Shown: piece by piece, positions 38,012-46,421 of the stretch
Numbering within the stretch: position 1 is the stretch's first letter
Layout: each line of letters starts with the position of its first letter
Assembly: GCA_900769405.1 (NCBI GenBank)
Contig: CAAGGL010000024.1
Coordinates: 310,001 to 374,000, forward strand
From: an uncultured Alistipes sp.
GTDB taxonomy: Bacteria > Bacteroidota > Bacteroidia > Bacteroidales > Rikenellaceae
Direction: 5' to 3'
DNA length: 64,000 nt
The notes under the pieces: generated by a model
Databases searched by the model: none
Seen by the model: the letters and a program-made list of their open reading frames with translations, nothing else
What the model was told of the DNA's origin: nothing
Position numbers and translations under genes: made by a program

Positions 38012-39154
38012 CTATTTAGTCATCTTATAGACTTCGGTCAGGCAGTCGGCCATAGCCTCCCAACTGAATCGCTTGCGTTCCTCGGCCATATTGGCACGCA
38101 TACGCTCAGCCGTTCCCTCCGAGTAGAACTTCACGAATGCCTCCGAGAGCGACTCAACATTGGTATCGGTAACGTAACCCACAACATCATCGGGCACGAT
38201 CTCAGCCAGACCACCCACATTCGTCACGATCATCGGCAGCGAGAAGTTATACGCGATCTGCGTCACACCGCTCTGCGTCGCACTCCAATAGGGCTGAATC
38301 AGCACATCAACCGCCGAGAAGAAATAACGCACCATATCGTCCGCCACGAAATAGTCGTGCAGTAGCACATCATCCTTCAATCCGAGGCGTTCGATCTGCT
38401 CGATATACTTTTCGCGGTTGTAGTAAAACTCGCCCGCCACAATCAACTTACGATTCGAGGTCTGACCATCGGTTTTGAGCTTAGCCCACGTATCGAGCAA
38501 CAGATCAAGTCCTTTATAGTCGCGGATAATACCAAAGAAGAGCGAATATTCAACCGCAGGATCGAGTCCCAATTTTGCGCACGCCTCCTCTTTCGACACC
38601 GCCTCGCCGAAATTGACAAACAGCGGGTGGGGTGAGAAGAGCGCAGGTTTGGTCGTAGTGAACTGATCGAGATCGTCCTTCACCTGCTGCGACATATAGA
38701 CAAAGCCATCGACGCTATTGACAAAGTACGACGTACACGGGCGGTCTATCAGGTGGTGTTCGTGCGGAATCACGTTGTCAATCTGCACCAGTACCTTTGT
38801 ATGCTTGTTTCGGCGCGTCAAGCGAGCAATCGTACCAAAGCAGGGCGCCATAAACGGTGTCCAATACTTCATCAGCACCACATCGGGACGCTCACGACAG
38901 ATACGGAGACCAACCTTGATCCAATTAAAGGGATTGACCGTGCTGACACAACGCTCGATGCTCAAATCTTCGGGCGCAGGACGATCGGAATACTGCGTCT
39001 TGCCCGGAAACAGAAATTCGGGATATTGCAACGTGAAGGTCTTAATATCGACCTCCGCACCGCGTGCCTTGAATGTGCGTGCCATAATCTCCATAATCGA
39101 CGCCAATCCGCCTCGATAAGGGTGAGCAGGACCTAAAACCGTGACCTTTTTCAT
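38012..39154 (-). CDS. Glycosyltransferase, GT4 type
   Basis: 380 residues with the GT-B fold: N-terminal acceptor half starting MKKVTVLGPAHPYRGGLASI (Gly-rich loop) and C-terminal donor half (YSLFFGIIRDYKGLDLLLD; LIQPYWSATQSGVTQIAYNFSLPMIVTNVGGLAEIV, which holds the conserved Glu). The start is ATG 39154; a longer in-frame reading begins in unlikely sequence upstream. Acceptor unknown. It may be transcribed with the DUF2752 gene, whose stop is 86 nt upstream. Confidence 0.87.
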   Translation of the reverse strand: MKKVTVLGPAHPYRGGLASIMEIMARTFKARGAEVDIKTFTLQYPEFLFPGKTQYSDRPAPEDLSIERCVSTVNPFNWIKVGLRICRERPDVVLMKYWTPFMAPCFGTIARLTRRNKHTKVLVQIDNVIPHEHHLIDRPCTSYFVNSVDGFVYMSQQVKDDLDQFTTTKPALFSPHPLFVNFGEAVSKEEACAKLGLDPAVEYSLFFGIIRDYKGLDLLLDTWAKLKTDGQTSNRKLIVAGEFYYNREKYIEQIERLGLKDDVLLHDYFVADDMVRYFFSAVDVLIQPYWSATQSGVTQIAYNFSLPMIVTNVGGLAEIVPDDVVGYVTDTNVESLSEAFVKFYSEGTAERMRANMAEERKRFSWEAMADCLTEVYKMTK

Positions 39155-39240
39155 CTCGTTAGTTCGATTTATTTTATGACAAGATAGGCATTTTTGGAGG
39201 GAAAAACAAATCGCATACGCATTTTTCACACCTCGAACTG

Positions 39241-39618
39241 CTACCAACCGAAGATATTGCGCGCCACCCACCACGCAATCACTAGCGCGAAATAGCTCCA
39301 AATCAACCACTCGCGATTGAGCGCGCGATAGAGTCGGCTCTCGCAGCGAGCACCACCCCACTCTGCCACCACAAGCAGCAACAGGTAAGGTATCGACAAG
39401 ACCAGCAGTGCATTATATCGCCACGCCGCCGCGATGTCGAGGTGCAGTAGCGAGTGAATCGCTCGTTGCGAACCGCACCCTGGGCACTGCCACCCCGTTA
39501 GCATCAAAAACGGGCAGCGCGGGAAGGGCGTAGTTGCCGGGTCGAAGAGGGAATAGACAACCAGAGCCGTGACCAAAACCACGCTCAGCAACACGATTAT
39601 TGTCACTTTTCGCCTCAT
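39241..39618 (-). CDS. DUF2752 membrane protein
   Basis: 125 residues with three likely membrane helices (about 5-23, 70-85, 105-121) and the DUF2752 core CPFLMLTGWQCPGCGSQRA, a Cys-rich stretch (CP..CPGCG) on the outer side of helix 1. The family is common in Bacteroidetes and of unknown function. First gene of a possible two-gene unit with the glycosyltransferase. Confidence 0.87.
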   Translation of the reverse strand: MRRKVTIIVLLSVVLVTALVVYSLFDPATTPFPRCPFLMLTGWQCPGCGSQRAIHSLLHLDIAAAWRYNALLVLSIPYLLLLVVAEWGGARCESRLYRALNREWLIWSYFALVIAWWVARNIFGW

Positions 39619-39638
39619 CTGCCTGCCTCATTTTGATA

Positions 39639-39646
39639 CAAATGTA
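39639..39646 (-). promoter_or_regulatory. Predicted -7 element of the DUF2752 gene
   Basis: Minus-strand TACATTTG matches TAnnTTTG, about 21 bp before the ATG. Confidence 0.5.
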
Positions 39647-39742
39647 GATATTTACCGCCAAACGCGCAACGACCAAACGGCGAAAAACCACGCCCCACAC
39701 CAAAAATCTCGCACCTACAATTCAAAAAAGCCGCCGCGAAAT

Positions 39743-39773
39743 TTTGACGAACGAAAATTTGAACGTATTTTTG
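39743..39773 (+). promoter_or_regulatory. Predicted promoter of the threonine dehydrogenase gene
   Basis: TTTG (39743-39746) and TATTTTTG (39766-39773) with a 19-bp spacer: full consensus. The leader is about 90 nt. Confidence 0.65.
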
Positions 39774-39868
39774 TATTGTGATGAGCAGGCAGTTGCGAGT
39801 AACAACCCGTAAGTCGCTCGGCTCATCGAACTATTAATCTCAAAGCTAACAAGCTACCAACAACAATT

Positions 39869-40825
39869 ATGAAACGTATTCTTATCGTCGGTGCAGGCGG
39901 CCAGATCGGTTCGGAATTAACCGTTTACCTGCGTAAAATCTACGGCACTAACAATGTGGTTGCAACCGATGTGCGCGATTGCGAACGTCTGCGCGAGCAG
40001 GGTCCCTTCGAGGTATTGAATGCCCTCGATCCCGTTGCTTACGCCTCGGCCGTAGCTCGCAACAAGATCGACACAATCTTTAACCTCGTCGCTCTGCTCT
40101 CGGCCGTTGGCGAGAAGAATCCCCAGATGGCATGGAACATCAATATGGGTGCACTGATGAACTCGCTCGAAGTGGCTCGTCAGCACCACTGCGCACTCTT
40201 CACTCCCTCGTCGATCGGTGCGTTTGGTCCCACCTCGCCCAAAGATATGACTCCGCAGGATACCGTGATGCGTCCCACGACCATCTATGGCGTTTGCAAG
40301 GTTACGGGTGAGCTGCTCAGCGATTACTACCACCACAAATATGGTCTGGACACTCGTTCGATCCGCTTCCCCGGCATCATTTCGAGCGTAACGCTCCCCG
40401 GTGGCGGTACGACCGACTACGCCGTTGAGATCTACTACGAGGCTGTCAAGAAGGGTAAGTTCACCTGCCCCGTGCCCTCGGACGTATATATGGATATGAT
40501 CTATATGCCCGACGCATTGAAGGCCTGCGTGGAGCTAATGGAGGCCGATCCTACGAAGTTGGTTCACCGCAACAGCTTCAACATCGCGTCGATGAGCTTC
40601 ACCCCCGAGATTATCTGCGATGCAGTTAAGCGTCGTCTGCCCGATTTCACGATGGACTACAATGTCGATCCCGTTAAGGAGGAGATCGCGCGCTCGTGGC
40701 CCAATCAGTTGGACGACAGCTGCGCTCGCAACGAGTGGGGCTGGAATCCCGAGTGGGATCTCGAACGTATGACCGACGATATGATCCTGCATATCCGCGA
40801 GAAGATCGAGAAAGGTCTGTACTAA
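39869..40825 (+). CDS. L-threonine 3-dehydrogenase, SDR type
   Basis: Oxidises L-threonine to 2-amino-3-ketobutyrate with NAD+. 318 residues of the extended SDR (epimerase) family with the nucleotide motif GAGGQIG (8-14) and catalytic Y140/K144 (IYGVCK). GGGTTDYAVEIYYEA is shared with short TDHs of Flavobacterium and mammalian TDH, which distinguishes it from sugar epimerases. Codons are strongly biased to GGT/CGT/GTT, suggesting high expression. Flanked by a good promoter and a strong terminator; monocistronic. The partner Kbl is not in the window. Confidence 0.87.
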   Translation: MKRILIVGAGGQIGSELTVYLRKIYGTNNVVATDVRDCERLREQGPFEVLNALDPVAYASAVARNKIDTIFNLVALLSAVGEKNPQMAWNINMGALMNSLEVARQHHCALFTPSSIGAFGPTSPKDMTPQDTVMRPTTIYGVCKVTGELLSDYYHHKYGLDTRSIRFPGIISSVTLPGGGTTDYAVEIYYEAVKKGKFTCPVPSDVYMDMIYMPDALKACVELMEADPTKLVHRNSFNIASMSFTPEIICDAVKRRLPDFTMDYNVDPVKEEIARSWPNQLDDSCARNEWGWNPEWDLERMTDDMILHIREKIEKGLY

Positions 40826-40847
40826 ACCTTACCTCGACCGCAATAAT

Positions 40848-40876
40848 AAAGGGGACGCCTCATCAGCGTCCCCTTT
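40848..40876. terminator. Bidirectional terminator after threonine dehydrogenase
   Basis: 11-bp perfect stem aaaggggacgc / gcgtccccttt, 7-nt loop, followed by tcgtttt on the plus strand. Confidence 0.85.
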
Positions 40877-40896
40877 TCGTTTTCAGGAGTGATTAA

Positions 40897-41562
40897 TTAC
40901 TTACCCAAGCGGATTCCCAAACGGAGAGTCAAACCTCCACCAATATTCTCCGAATAGAAGAATTGACCCGTATATGCCAGCGCGAGGTCGAAGCGGCGAA
41001 CGCTGAAACCTACCGCAGGTGAAACGTACAGACCGACACTACCGAAATCGGTCGATACACCAAGACGCAAACCAACATAGGGTTTCACACCAACATTCGT
41101 GGGCAGAATACCGCGCACCTCGCCATAGATCGGGATTGCTGCAAACTCCGAATCGGGGAATAACGACAGACCAATACCACCACCGGCATAGAGGTAGGGA
41201 TGAATATATGCGCCGTGTCCCGTTGCAAAGTCGATGTGAGGCTCCCAATATTTGCCCGTCGGGAGTGTACCACTCAGCTCGACATAACCGCGATAGACGC
41301 TCTTGTTGGGTTGATAGTTGTATTGGGGGCGACGGCTGTTGTTGAACAGTTCCTTCTCGATCAGGCGCACCTCATTGCTCTCATATACGAACAGGCTACC
41401 GTCAGAGGTTTGCACCTTCAACTTGCCGCCAATCGTGTGTTCCACAACCTGACCTTTGATCACACTGCCATTGTGCAGATAGACCACATCACGATAGTTC
41501 TGTGCCATAGCGGTCATCGCACAAAACAATACACCAATGACCAACAAAATCGATCTCTTCAT
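40897..41562 (-). CDS. Outer-membrane beta-barrel protein
   Basis: 221 residues with a signal peptide (MKRSILLVIGVLFCAMTAMA, then QN). Residues 21-70 form a short soluble domain (YLHNGSVIKGQVVEHTIGGKLKVQ) often found at the front of Bacteroidetes exported proteins. From about 85 on, amphipathic strands alternate (GYVELSGTLPTG, AYIHPYLYAGGGIGLSLF, VGLYVSPAVGF) and end in LGIRLGK, as in small eight-strand barrels. No enzymatic motif. Function unknown. Confidence 0.8.
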   Translation of the reverse strand: MKRSILLVIGVLFCAMTAMAQNYRDVVYLHNGSVIKGQVVEHTIGGKLKVQTSDGSLFVYESNEVRLIEKELFNNSRRPQYNYQPNKSVYRGYVELSGTLPTGKYWEPHIDFATGHGAYIHPYLYAGGGIGLSLFPDSEFAAIPIYGEVRGILPTNVGVKPYVGLRLGVSTDFGSVGLYVSPAVGFSVRRFDLALAYTGQFFYSENIGGGLTLRLGIRLGK

Positions 41563-41596
41563 CTCTTAAATAAGTTTATATACAGCATCTAATAGT

Positions 41597-41638
41597 AATA
41601 CGTTTGAGCTGCGCAATGTGCAACAGCCCAAACGTATT
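41597..41638. terminator. Hairpin between glnS and the barrel protein gene, possible terminator
   Basis: Stem aatacgttt / aaacgtatt extended by gctg/cagc with one mismatch. The T run (ttttt) is on the plus strand, where no gene needs stopping; on the minus strand after glnS only actattag follows. A glnS terminator role is therefore doubtful. Confidence 0.4.
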
Positions 41639-41658
41639 TTTCTTGGAGAATTTGTTGG

Positions 41659-43332
41659 CTACTTATTGATCTTCGCCCACGAGTCCTTCAAAGTTACCGT
41701 GCGGTTGAATACCAACTTCTCGGGAGTCGAATCGGTATCGGGACAGAAGTAACCTACGCGCTCAAACTGGTAGGTCTTGCCCAGAGGTGCCTCAGCCAGC
41801 GAAGGCTCCAAATAACCCGTAGTCTTAACCAACGAAGTGGGATTCAGATAATCCATAAAGTTATCATCGTTGGGATCCTCCACCGAGAACAGCGTCTCGA
41901 ACAGACGAACCTCAGCCTCGACAGCGTGGCGTGCGCTAACCCAGTGGATTACGCCCTTCACGCGGCGACCGTCCGACGACGAACCACCACCCGACTCGGG
42001 ATCGTAGGTACAACGCAACTCAACGATCTCGCCATACTCGTCCTTAACAACCTCCTCGCAACGAATCAGGTACGAATAGCGCAGACGCACCTCCTGACCC
42101 GGCGACAAGCGATAGTACTTCTTGGGGGGCACCTCCATAAAATCGTCGCGGTCGATATAGATCTCACGCGAGAAGGGTACCTGACGTGTACCTGCTGCCT
42201 CGTCCTCGGGGTTGTTGATGCAGGTGAAGTACTCGGTCTTATCCTCGGGATAATTGGTAATCGTAACCTTCAAAGGCTTCAAAACAGCCATACGACGCTC
42301 AGCAGTCTTATTCAAATCCTCGCGCACGCAGAACTCCATCAAGCTCAGGTCGATCACGTTATCGCGCTTAGCAACGCCCACCTTCTCTGCAAACGCACGC
42401 ACCGCAGCGGGAGTGTAACCCTTACGACGCAGAGCGCAAATTGTCGGCATACGGGGGTCGTCCCAACCCATCACAATACCGCTCTGAACGAGTTTCAACA
42501 ACTTACGCTTACTCATCATCGTATAGGTCAGATTCAGACGAGCAAACTCATACTGATGGCTGGGGAAAATCTCCAACTTCTCGATAAACCAATCGTACAG
42601 CGGACGGTGAACATCGAACTCCAAAGTACAGATCGAGTGAGTGATCTTCTCGATCGAGTCGCTCTGGCCGTGTGCATAGTCGTACATCGGGTAGATGCAC
42701 CACTTGTCACCCGTACGGTGGTGATCGGCGTGGATAATACGATACATAATCGGGTCACGGAACAGCATATTGGGGTGCGCCATATCGATCTTGGCACGCA
42801 ACACGCGGCTACCGTCCTCGAACTCGCCTGCACGCATACGCTCGAACAGATCCAAGTTCTCCTCGACCGAACGATCGCGCCAAGGCGAAGGAGTACCCGG
42901 AACGGTTACCGTACCGCGGTTCTCGCGAATCTGCTCCTGAGTCTGGTCATCAACGTATGCCAAACCCTTCTTGATGAGCACCTTTGCCCACTCGTACAAC
43001 TGCTCGAAATAGTCCGAAGCGTAGTACTCGCCGGCCCAATCGAAACCGAGCCACTTGATATCCTGCTTGATCGAATCAACATACTCGGTATCCTCCTTCA
43101 CGGGGTTGGTATCGTCGAAACGCAGGTTACACTTACCGCCATACTTCTTAGCCAAACCGAAGTTCAGGCAGATACTCTTGGCGTGTCCAATATGCAGATA
43201 ACCGTTCGGCTCGGGCGGGAAACGAGTCTGAACTCGTGTATTACCCTCGGCGATGGCACCGGTTATGATCTCTTCGAGAAAATTGAGCGACTTTTGAGTG
43301 CCGTTCTGTTCGTTAATGTTTTCAATTGCCAT
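41659..43332 (-). CDS. glnS: Glutaminyl-tRNA synthetase
   Basis: Class I aminoacyl-tRNA synthetase, 557 residues. Signature motifs: HIGH at 47-50 ([15 protein letters not shown]) and the KMSKS equivalent MMSKRKL (about residue 270). The two C-terminal anticodon-binding barrels follow. GlnRS and not GluRS by the [11 protein letters not shown] form and length. Its presence means that Gln-tRNA is made directly rather than by the amidotransferase route, at least in part. Confidence 0.97.
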   Translation of the reverse strand: MAIENINEQNGTQKSLNFLEEIITGAIAEGNTRVQTRFPPEPNGYLHIGHAKSICLNFGLAKKYGGKCNLRFDDTNPVKEDTEYVDSIKQDIKWLGFDWAGEYYASDYFEQLYEWAKVLIKKGLAYVDDQTQEQIRENRGTVTVPGTPSPWRDRSVEENLDLFERMRAGEFEDGSRVLRAKIDMAHPNMLFRDPIMYRIIHADHHRTGDKWCIYPMYDYAHGQSDSIEKITHSICTLEFDVHRPLYDWFIEKLEIFPSHQYEFARLNLTYTMMSKRKLLKLVQSGIVMGWDDPRMPTICALRRKGYTPAAVRAFAEKVGVAKRDNVIDLSLMEFCVREDLNKTAERRMAVLKPLKVTITNYPEDKTEYFTCINNPEDEAAGTRQVPFSREIYIDRDDFMEVPPKKYYRLSPGQEVRLRYSYLIRCEEVVKDEYGEIVELRCTYDPESGGGSSSDGRRVKGVIHWVSARHAVEAEVRLFETLFSVEDPNDDNFMDYLNPTSLVKTTGYLEPSLAEAPLGKTYQFERVGYFCPDTDSTPEKLVFNRTVTLKDSWAKINK

Positions 43333-43352
43333 AATCTCAAAATTTTTGGCGT

Positions 43353-43360
43353 CAAATTTA
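43353..43360 (-). promoter_or_regulatory. Predicted -7 element of glnS
   Basis: Minus-strand TAAATTTG matches TAnnTTTG, 20 bp before the ATG; no clear -33 element. Confidence 0.45.
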
Positions 43361-43424
43361 TGAATTTTTTTGTTATTTTTTGCTCTATTCGTGCGTTAAT
43401 TCGCTCACAGACGCGATTTTTGTA

Positions 43425-44546
43425 CTATTTGTCGATATCGCGAACATTACGCTTGTCGGTAATTACGCCGTCGGTCAGCTCGACGACGCCAACCTTCGCA
43501 CGCAACATCGTCATCAGCGTCGTGGCGTCGATATTGTAACAGCGCACCTCCTCGCTCTCGCCAAAGCGGCGATAAGTAACCTCGCGCAGCGGCTCGGGAG
43601 TCAGGCACACTACCCTCGCACCCTCGCTCATAGCGCGATTTACCAGCGCCTCCAAGCGGCTCTCCCACGCGGGCTTAACATCGGCGAAGTCGCCCACGCA
43701 GATCATATAGACCTTACCCTCGTAGCCAAGCACCTCCTCGGTTGCCTCGCCCTCGGCATCGTGCAACGAGAACTCGGCCAGCAGTGCGTCCGATACGGGA
43801 TCCGACTCGACAGTCTCGGTGCGGGTATCGACCCACTCCCACGTCTGCCCGTCCTGCCACTCGGTATCCTCCAACGAGAACTCGCGCACCTCACCCGTCT
43901 GCAAATTGCGATAGACGAGCACGGTTGTCCCCTCCTCCATTTCGAAGTCGGTCGATACCGCCTCACGCAGCGACACACCCGCTTTATAGGGCAGGAAGTC
44001 GATCAGCGGCAGGTGGCGGTAGCAGTAGATGCCCAAACCAAACGCCACGCTCATAATCAACGCCGTCATCACGAGTTCCGCGCGTGAAACGGTGAATATC
44101 TTCTCTTTGCGCACACTCCACCAGATGATGATACTCATCGGCAGCAGCACCAAATTCTTAGCCAATGTTTCCCAATTCGATAGCTTCACCGCGTCGCCAA
44201 AGCAACCGCAATCCTCCACCGGCAACCACATCGCCGTAACGAACGTGACGGTCGTAAAGAATAGCATTGCCAGCACCGCGAAAATCGAAATCAGCGGTGT
44301 ACGCACTCGGAACAGCAGCATCAAGCCCATCATCAGTTCCGCGCCGCAGAGCCAAATCGAGAAGCCGAAACGGGCATACTTCAAGCTCTCAAAACCGAAT
44401 GCATTCAGATATTCGCTAATTTTGATCGCCGTGCCCCACGGATCGACGACCTTGACAAATCCCGAAAAGATAAATGTCAGCGCAAACAACACGCGACACA
44501 AAGTCGCGATCGTTTGGAACAAATCTTTATTCTCCCTCTGTAACAT
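43425..44546 (-). CDS. BT_3928-like DoxX-family membrane protein
   Basis: 373 residues: N-terminal DoxX-like four-helix domain (about 15-165; FSGFVKVVDPWGTAIKISEYL and MWLPVEDCGCFGDAV), one more helix near 160-178, then a soluble C-terminal part (about 190-373). CGCFGD is the conserved Cys motif of this DoxX branch and may take part in thiol chemistry. The C-terminal region (VYMICVGDFADVKPAWESRLEALVNRA) looks like a diverged thioredoxin fold without CxxC. Follows tmk by 26 nt. Function not established. Confidence 0.82.
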   Translation of the reverse strand: MLQRENKDLFQTIATLCRVLFALTFIFSGFVKVVDPWGTAIKISEYLNAFGFESLKYARFGFSIWLCGAELMMGLMLLFRVRTPLISIFAVLAMLFFTTVTFVTAMWLPVEDCGCFGDAVKLSNWETLAKNLVLLPMSIIIWWSVRKEKIFTVSRAELVMTALIMSVAFGLGIYCYRHLPLIDFLPYKAGVSLREAVSTDFEMEEGTTVLVYRNLQTGEVREFSLEDTEWQDGQTWEWVDTRTETVESDPVSDALLAEFSLHDAEGEATEEVLGYEGKVYMICVGDFADVKPAWESRLEALVNRAMSEGARVVCLTPEPLREVTYRRFGESEEVRCYNIDATTLMTMLRAKVGVVELTDGVITDKRNVRDIDK

Positions 44547-44572
44547 CTCTATCTCGTTTTTCTATTACTCCC

Positions 44573-45253
44573 CTACAACAGCGGCTCAACCAATTGCTCA
44601 ATCTTGGCAAAAATCTCGTCGGGCGTCTGCATCTGTCCCTCGCCCGTCGAGCAATCGATTACCGACAATTTTTCGTCGGTCTGCGCCGCACGCAGATAGA
44701 CCTCACGCACCGTGCGTTGCAAGTCGAGCGACGCCTCGTGAATATCGTTTGCGCCATTCAGGTACTCGCGGTCATCGCCCTCGCGCTGCTCCTTCAACTT
44801 GCGCTCGGTAAATGCAAACGGCACATCGAGGAATATCGACAGGTCGGGCTGCGGAATGGCAAACTCTTCGTACTCGGTGTGCAGGATCCACTCGTGCAGA
44901 GCCTCACGCTCCTCCTCGCTCTTGAACTTGGCACACTGATAGCCGATATTTGAATAGACATAGCGATCGACAATCACCGCCTTACCCTCCTTCAACCATC
45001 CGCGAATCATCGGAGCTGCCTCGGCACGGTCGCCCGCATAGAGCAGCGCCACCAGATAGGGATTGACCTGCTCCAATGCACCCAACTCGCCACGCAAAAA
45101 ACGAGCGATCAGATCGCCATAAATCGGGGCATCGAAACGCGGAAAGTGAAGGTACTCACTCTCGATACCGCGCGCTGCCAACGCCTCACGCAACTTTTTG
45201 ATTTGAGTCGATTTACCTGCGCCATCGACGCCTTCGAGAACTATGAACGGCAT
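44573..45253 (-). CDS. tmk: Thymidylate kinase
   Basis: Phosphorylates dTMP to dTDP. 226 residues, slightly longer than the usual 205-215. P-loop EGVDGAGKST (7-16), the DRY motif VIVDRYVYSN and the LID region (KEQREGDDREYLNGAND) are present. The start is ATG 45253 (MPFIVLEG), the family start; an upstream in-frame ATG would include the promoter. First gene of an operon with the DoxX-like gene. Confidence 0.92.
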   Translation of the reverse strand: MPFIVLEGVDGAGKSTQIKKLREALAARGIESEYLHFPRFDAPIYGDLIARFLRGELGALEQVNPYLVALLYAGDRAEAAPMIRGWLKEGKAVIVDRYVYSNIGYQCAKFKSEEEREALHEWILHTEYEEFAIPQPDLSIFLDVPFAFTERKLKEQREGDDREYLNGANDIHEASLDLQRTVREVYLRAAQTDEKLSVIDCSTGEGQMQTPDEIFAKIEQLVEPLL

Positions 45254-45283
45254 AGTGAATGTGGTTAAAATGGTTTCAACTTT

Positions 45284-45291
45284 CAAAGTTA
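45284..45291 (-). promoter_or_regulatory. Predicted -7 element of tmk
   Basis: Minus-strand TAACTTTG, exact consensus, about 30 bp before the ATG at 45253. This supports the shorter tmk start. Confidence 0.55.
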
Positions 45292-45330
45292 GTGTTTTTT
45301 TGCTGATTATCATAATTTTCGGCACAAAAA

Positions 45331-45353
45331 AACCGCACTTCGAAAGTGCGGTT
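45331..45353 (-). terminator. Terminator of the first MORN gene
   Basis: 10-bp perfect stem aaccgcactt / aagtgcggtt, 3-nt loop, followed on the minus strand by tttttt; 22 nt after the stop. Confidence 0.85.
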
Positions 45354-45375
45354 GTAATTATATTCGTGCAAAGAG

Positions 45376-45945
45376 CTACTCTTCGAGGGGTTTGATTGAT
45401 TTCTCTTTGAGTTTACCATCTTTCCAGCGGGCGGTGTATTTGCGACCGTCGAGGTCTTGAATCACGCCCTTGCCGTGAGGCAATCCATTCTCGAAAGTCG
45501 TAGTGAAAGTAATACCTTCGGGTGTTTGGAAAGTGCCGTTGCCATTAGGCAGGTCACGCTCCCACAAACCAACATACTTGCTACCGTCAGGATAAACCAT
45601 AGTGCCTACGCCCTTAATCTCACCGTAGTAAGTCTGACCTTGATAAGCTGCGCCATCGTTCCACTTTATAGTGGTAATGCCCGTAGTTTCGTCAACGGAA
45701 ATTTCAGCAGAGGTTTTTGCATCAAGATAGGCTTGGTTCTCTTGCTGCTTTCGATTAAGGTAACTTTTGTATCCTTTATTGGAATCAAAATGAGATCTTG
45801 CAAAAGGATCGCTAATCAATTTTTGCACAAAAGCTTCGTGTTCCACATCGTTCCCTTTTGCGGCTGAATGTATATTGTAGGGAGGGTCTGCTATTGTATC
45901 CTTGCAGAATAATATTGCAATAATTAAGAATAGAATTTTTTTCAT
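45376..45945 (-). CDS. Exported MORN-repeat protein (copy 1)
   Basis: 189 residues with a signal peptide (MKKILFLIIAILFCKDTIA). After a helical part (30-80) come about four MORN-type repeats of roughly 22 residues (AAYQGQTYYGEIKGVGTMVYP; SKYVGLWERDLPNGNGTF; TFENGLPHGKGVIQDLDGRKY). It ends KSIKPLEE. A paralogue is encoded at 55959 on the other strand, ending IKSIKPLKKK. MORN repeats bind lipids or proteins, but the role here is unknown. Codon use is slightly more A+T-rich than neighbours. Confidence 0.82.
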   Translation of the reverse strand: MKKILFLIIAILFCKDTIADPPYNIHSAAKGNDVEHEAFVQKLISDPFARSHFDSNKGYKSYLNRKQQENQAYLDAKTSAEISVDETTGITTIKWNDGAAYQGQTYYGEIKGVGTMVYPDGSKYVGLWERDLPNGNGTFQTPEGITFTTTFENGLPHGKGVIQDLDGRKYTARWKDGKLKEKSIKPLEE

Positions 45946-46039
45946 AGTAGTATGTTTTTAGGTAAGAAATATCGGTTTCGCAAAAAAACAAAAAATATTT
46001 GATTTTCCAAATTTTTCCGCTAAAAATCAACAAATTGGT

Positions 46040-46313
46040 GCGATTTTCTCGAAAATCGCCAAGTTCGGGGACTCGCCTTCGGCGACAGCCCCAGCCCCGA
46101 ACTTGCACACCACAATCAAAATAAACAATCGGGAATCTTGAATTTTGAATTGTGGATTGAAATGCTCCACGCCTCGGCGAGGCGTGTCATCATTGGCGGG
46201 TCGCCCTTCGGGCGAGCCCCCCACCCGCCAATGATGAGCAAAGGCTGCGACAAAGAAAATAATTGTGAACCGACGCCAAGCCGAAGGCCGAGTCGAGCGG
46301 GCTCGAACTTGGC
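46040..46313. repeat. Hairpin-rich intergenic region (four to five inverted repeats)
   Basis: The 476-nt gap 45946-46421 has no supported gene. It contains these inverted repeats: 46040-46059 (8-bp stem), 46060-46105 (11-bp outer stem caagttcgggg/ccccgaacttg with inner tcgcc/ggcga), 46168-46186 (8-bp stem), 46187-46237 (15-bp outer stem with inner cgccc/gggcg) and 46275-46313 (gccaag/cttggc with inner tcgagc/gctcga). The spacers contain aattgtgaa-like motifs. It could be a REP/MITE-like element, a structured RNA or a decayed remnant. Confidence 0.7.
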
Positions 46314-46371
46314 TGAGGCGCGAAGGAGGAAAAGCTGCCGCAGGCAGATTAATTGTGAATTGTGAATTGAA

Positions 46372-46398
46372 AAAGCCGCACCCGAGGGGTACGGCTTT
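46372..46398 (-). terminator. yidC terminator
   Basis: 12-bp stem aaagccgcaccc / gggtacggcttt with one mismatch and 3-nt loop, followed on the minus strand by ttcaattc; 23 nt after the yidC stop. Confidence 0.65.
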
Positions 46399-46421
46399 CA
46401 TTCATTGCCAACGCAACTATA

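Noticed and set aside
39154..39361. Longer N-terminus for the GT4 glycosyltransferase
   Set aside because: The 69 extra residues do not match GT4 proteins and overlap the end of the DUF2752 gene.
46138..46365. Short open frames in the hairpin-rich region
   Set aside because: They follow the inverted repeats and have no start context or conserved motif.
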